From Caryophanales bacterium (GTDB lineage: Bacteria; Bacillota; Bacilli; Exiguobacteriales; Exiguobacteriaceae), in contig CABJAC010000001.1 in the NCBI GenBank assembly GCA_902363455.1, positions 310,001 to 374,000 of the forward strand: 64,000 nucleotides of DNA. The letters are read 5' to 3'. The notes under the pieces are model-generated. The model was not told the DNA's origin, did no database searches, and saw only the letters and a list, made by a program, of their open reading frames with translations. Positions 62,969 to 64,000 of this stretch are shown piece by piece (the first letter of the stretch is position 1; every line of letters begins with the position of its first letter). Both the position numbers and the translations under genes were made by a program.

Positions 62969-63802
62969 ATGATTATCAATCACAACATTACAGCACTTAA
63001 CACACACAACAAGCTTTCTGCAGCAACAGGCGCGCAAAGCAAATCGATGGAGAAACTCGCGTCAGGTCTCCGTATTAACCGTGCTGGCGACGATGCAGCT
63101 GGTCTTGCGATTTCTGAAAAAATGCGTGGACAAGTTCGTGGATTGGATATGGCTTCTAAAAATGCTCAAGATGGAATTTCTTTAATTCAAACGGCAGAAG
63201 GCGGATTGAACGAAGTTCATTCTATCTTACAACGTCAACGGGAATTGTCAGTACAAGCATCTTCAGATACTAACGTAGTTGAAGATCGTAAAGCTTTACA
63301 AGATGAATTCGATCAGTTGTCAAAAGAAATTACACGTATTAAAGATACTTCTCAATTTAATACAATGAATTTATTAGACGGTTCTGCAAATACTACTGGT
63401 AAATTAAAAATCCAAGTAGGTGCAAATACTACACAAAACATGGAACTAGATCTAAAAACAGCGGGTGTAGACCTTACTGCCCTAGATACAAAGGTTACTG
63501 CATTGAAACTGACTGATAACGCAGAAGCAGACAAAGCTATTGTAGAACTAGATAAACAAATTTCATCAGTATCATCTGGACGTAGTTACCTCGGTGCGGC
63601 ACAAAATCGCCTAGAGCATACAATTAACAATCTAGCTACTTCATCTGAAAACTTAACGGCCGCCGAATCACGTGTCCGTGATGTAGATATGGCAAAAGAA
63701 ATGATGAGTCAAACCAAAAATTCAATTCTTGCACAAGCAGCACAAGCTATGCTTGCACAGGCGAATCAACAACCGCAAGGAGTACTTCAATTACTTCGCT
63801 AA
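62969..63802 (+). CDS. hag: Flagellin
   Basis: This 277-residue flagellin has N-terminal D0/D1 (MIINHNITALNTHNKLSAATGAQSKSMEKLASGLRINRAGDDAAGLAISEKM), a short central region and C-terminal D1/D0 (AAESRVRDVDMAKEMMSQTKNSILAQAAQAMLAQANQQPQGVLQLL). It builds the filament. The start ATG has GGAGGG 9 bases upstream. Codon use turns from the window's usual GC-leaning style to AT-rich from about 63140 on, suggesting that the middle and 3' part have been exchanged. It is read from a sigma-D promoter and probably controlled by CsrA/FliW. Confidence 0.96.
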   Translation: MIINHNITALNTHNKLSAATGAQSKSMEKLASGLRINRAGDDAAGLAISEKMRGQVRGLDMASKNAQDGISLIQTAEGGLNEVHSILQRQRELSVQASSDTNVVEDRKALQDEFDQLSKEITRIKDTSQFNTMNLLDGSANTTGKLKIQVGANTTQNMELDLKTAGVDLTALDTKVTALKLTDNAEADKAIVELDKQISSVSSGRSYLGAAQNRLEHTINNLATSSENLTAAESRVRDVDMAKEMMSQTKNSILAQAAQAMLAQANQQPQGVLQLLR

Positions 63803-63809
63803 TATAAAC

Positions 63810-63845
63810 AAATGGATAGGATATAACATCCTATCCATTTTATTT
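63810..63845 (+). terminator. Terminator after hag
   Basis: AAATGGATAGGA and TCCTATCCATTT form a perfect 12-pair stem around TATAACA, followed by T-rich sequence. Confidence 0.9.
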
Positions 63846-63927
63846 TCTCTTTTTATAAAATTTATAAAGTTATAAAATCACAAAAGTTTATGACTTTCAA
63901 ATTATTATAAAAAGGTGGATACATACT

Positions 63928-64000
63928 TTGGAAAAAAACATAACTAGAGAAGTATTAATTCCTCAATATATGAATGATTTTAGATGTATTGGTTCTGCAT
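63928..64000 (+). CDS. fliB: FliB-like flagellin lysine N-methylase, N-terminal fragment
   Basis: The first 24 codons of a gene cut by the window end. From a TTG start with AAAGGTGG 9 bases upstream, it reads EKNITREVLIPQYMNDFRCIGSA. The pattern P.Y...F.CIG..C is the start of FliB-type Cys-rich proteins that methylate flagellin lysines. Its place just after hag supports this. The region is markedly AT-rich. An internal ATG at 63972 is a less likely start. Only the N-terminus is seen, so the call is tentative. Confidence 0.6.
   Translation, partial: MEKNITREVLIPQYMNDFRCIGSA

Noticed and set aside
1..64000. Insertion sequence, prophage, tRNA or rRNA genes
   Set aside because: I saw no transposase, integrase, phage structural gene, terminal repeat pair or RNA-gene signature in the window.

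Overview
The window looks like a chromosomal segment of a low-to-mid GC, motile, Gram-positive Bacillales bacterium. Its best fit is Exiguobacterium or a close relative; this is inferred from gene content and order, and no search was run. Strong GGAGG ribosome-binding sites, a T-box leader, sigma-D promoters and the order yvyE-degS-degU-degV-comFA-comFC-yvyF-flgM-flgN-flgK-flgL-yviE-fliW-csrA point there. I see no rRNA, tRNA, insertion sequence, prophage or CRISPR array.

1-9.7 kb: an AraC-type regulator, a large Cache-type chemoreceptor, a CBS-domain protein, a membrane GGDEF-EAL protein, an M3 oligoendopeptidase and the glucose-type PTS IIA protein. 9.7-17.6 kb: an antimicrobial-peptide sensing and resistance locus. 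One BceRS-type two-component system sits between two BceAB-type ABC transporters, a BceR-like operator precedes the first transporter, and an XRE regulator ends the locus. 17.6-25.9 kb: a NatAB-like ABC exporter, an mhqO-mhqD-like quinone/electrophile operon under a palindromic operator, a 33-residue membrane peptide, a divergent SGNH hydrolase/acyltransferase pair, an Asp23 protein, and beta-phosphoglucomutase under cre-like sites.

26-37.4 kb: cell envelope genes. These are a three-SH3 N-acetylmuramoyl-alanine amidase, a Rok-like DNA-binding protein, the accessory Sec ATPase SecA2 with the S-layer assembly protein SlaP, TagO, a DUF418 membrane protein, a chromate transporter, an acetyltransferase, an LCP wall-polymer ligase and a YigZ/YvyE protein. 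37.4-47.4 kb: the conserved DegSU/competence/flagellar block, with a sigma-D promoter in front of yvyF-flgM. comFB is absent. hag, which follows csrA directly in Bacillus subtilis, lies 15.6 kb further on.

47.4-62.8 kb: genes lying between csrA and hag. They include a phytoene/squalene synthase-family protein with a changed second Asp motif, a hydrolase and a YitT protein, a triple-PAS GGDEF-EAL protein with a degenerate PilZ-like tail, and a three-repeat secreted protein divergent from a two-component system. Further on are small unknown proteins, a 144-base highly folded intergenic element, a tryptophan-type T-box in front of an orphan peptide-binding lipoprotein, and a chemoreceptor with its own sigma-D promoter. 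62.8-64 kb: flagellin under sigma-D with a structured leader that may bind CsrA, then the start of a FliB-like flagellin lysine N-methylase cut by the window edge.

The main theme is motility and its control: DegSU, sigma-D/FlgM, FliW-CsrA-Hag, two chemoreceptors and two cyclic-di-GMP proteins. It is combined with envelope building and envelope-stress sensing.
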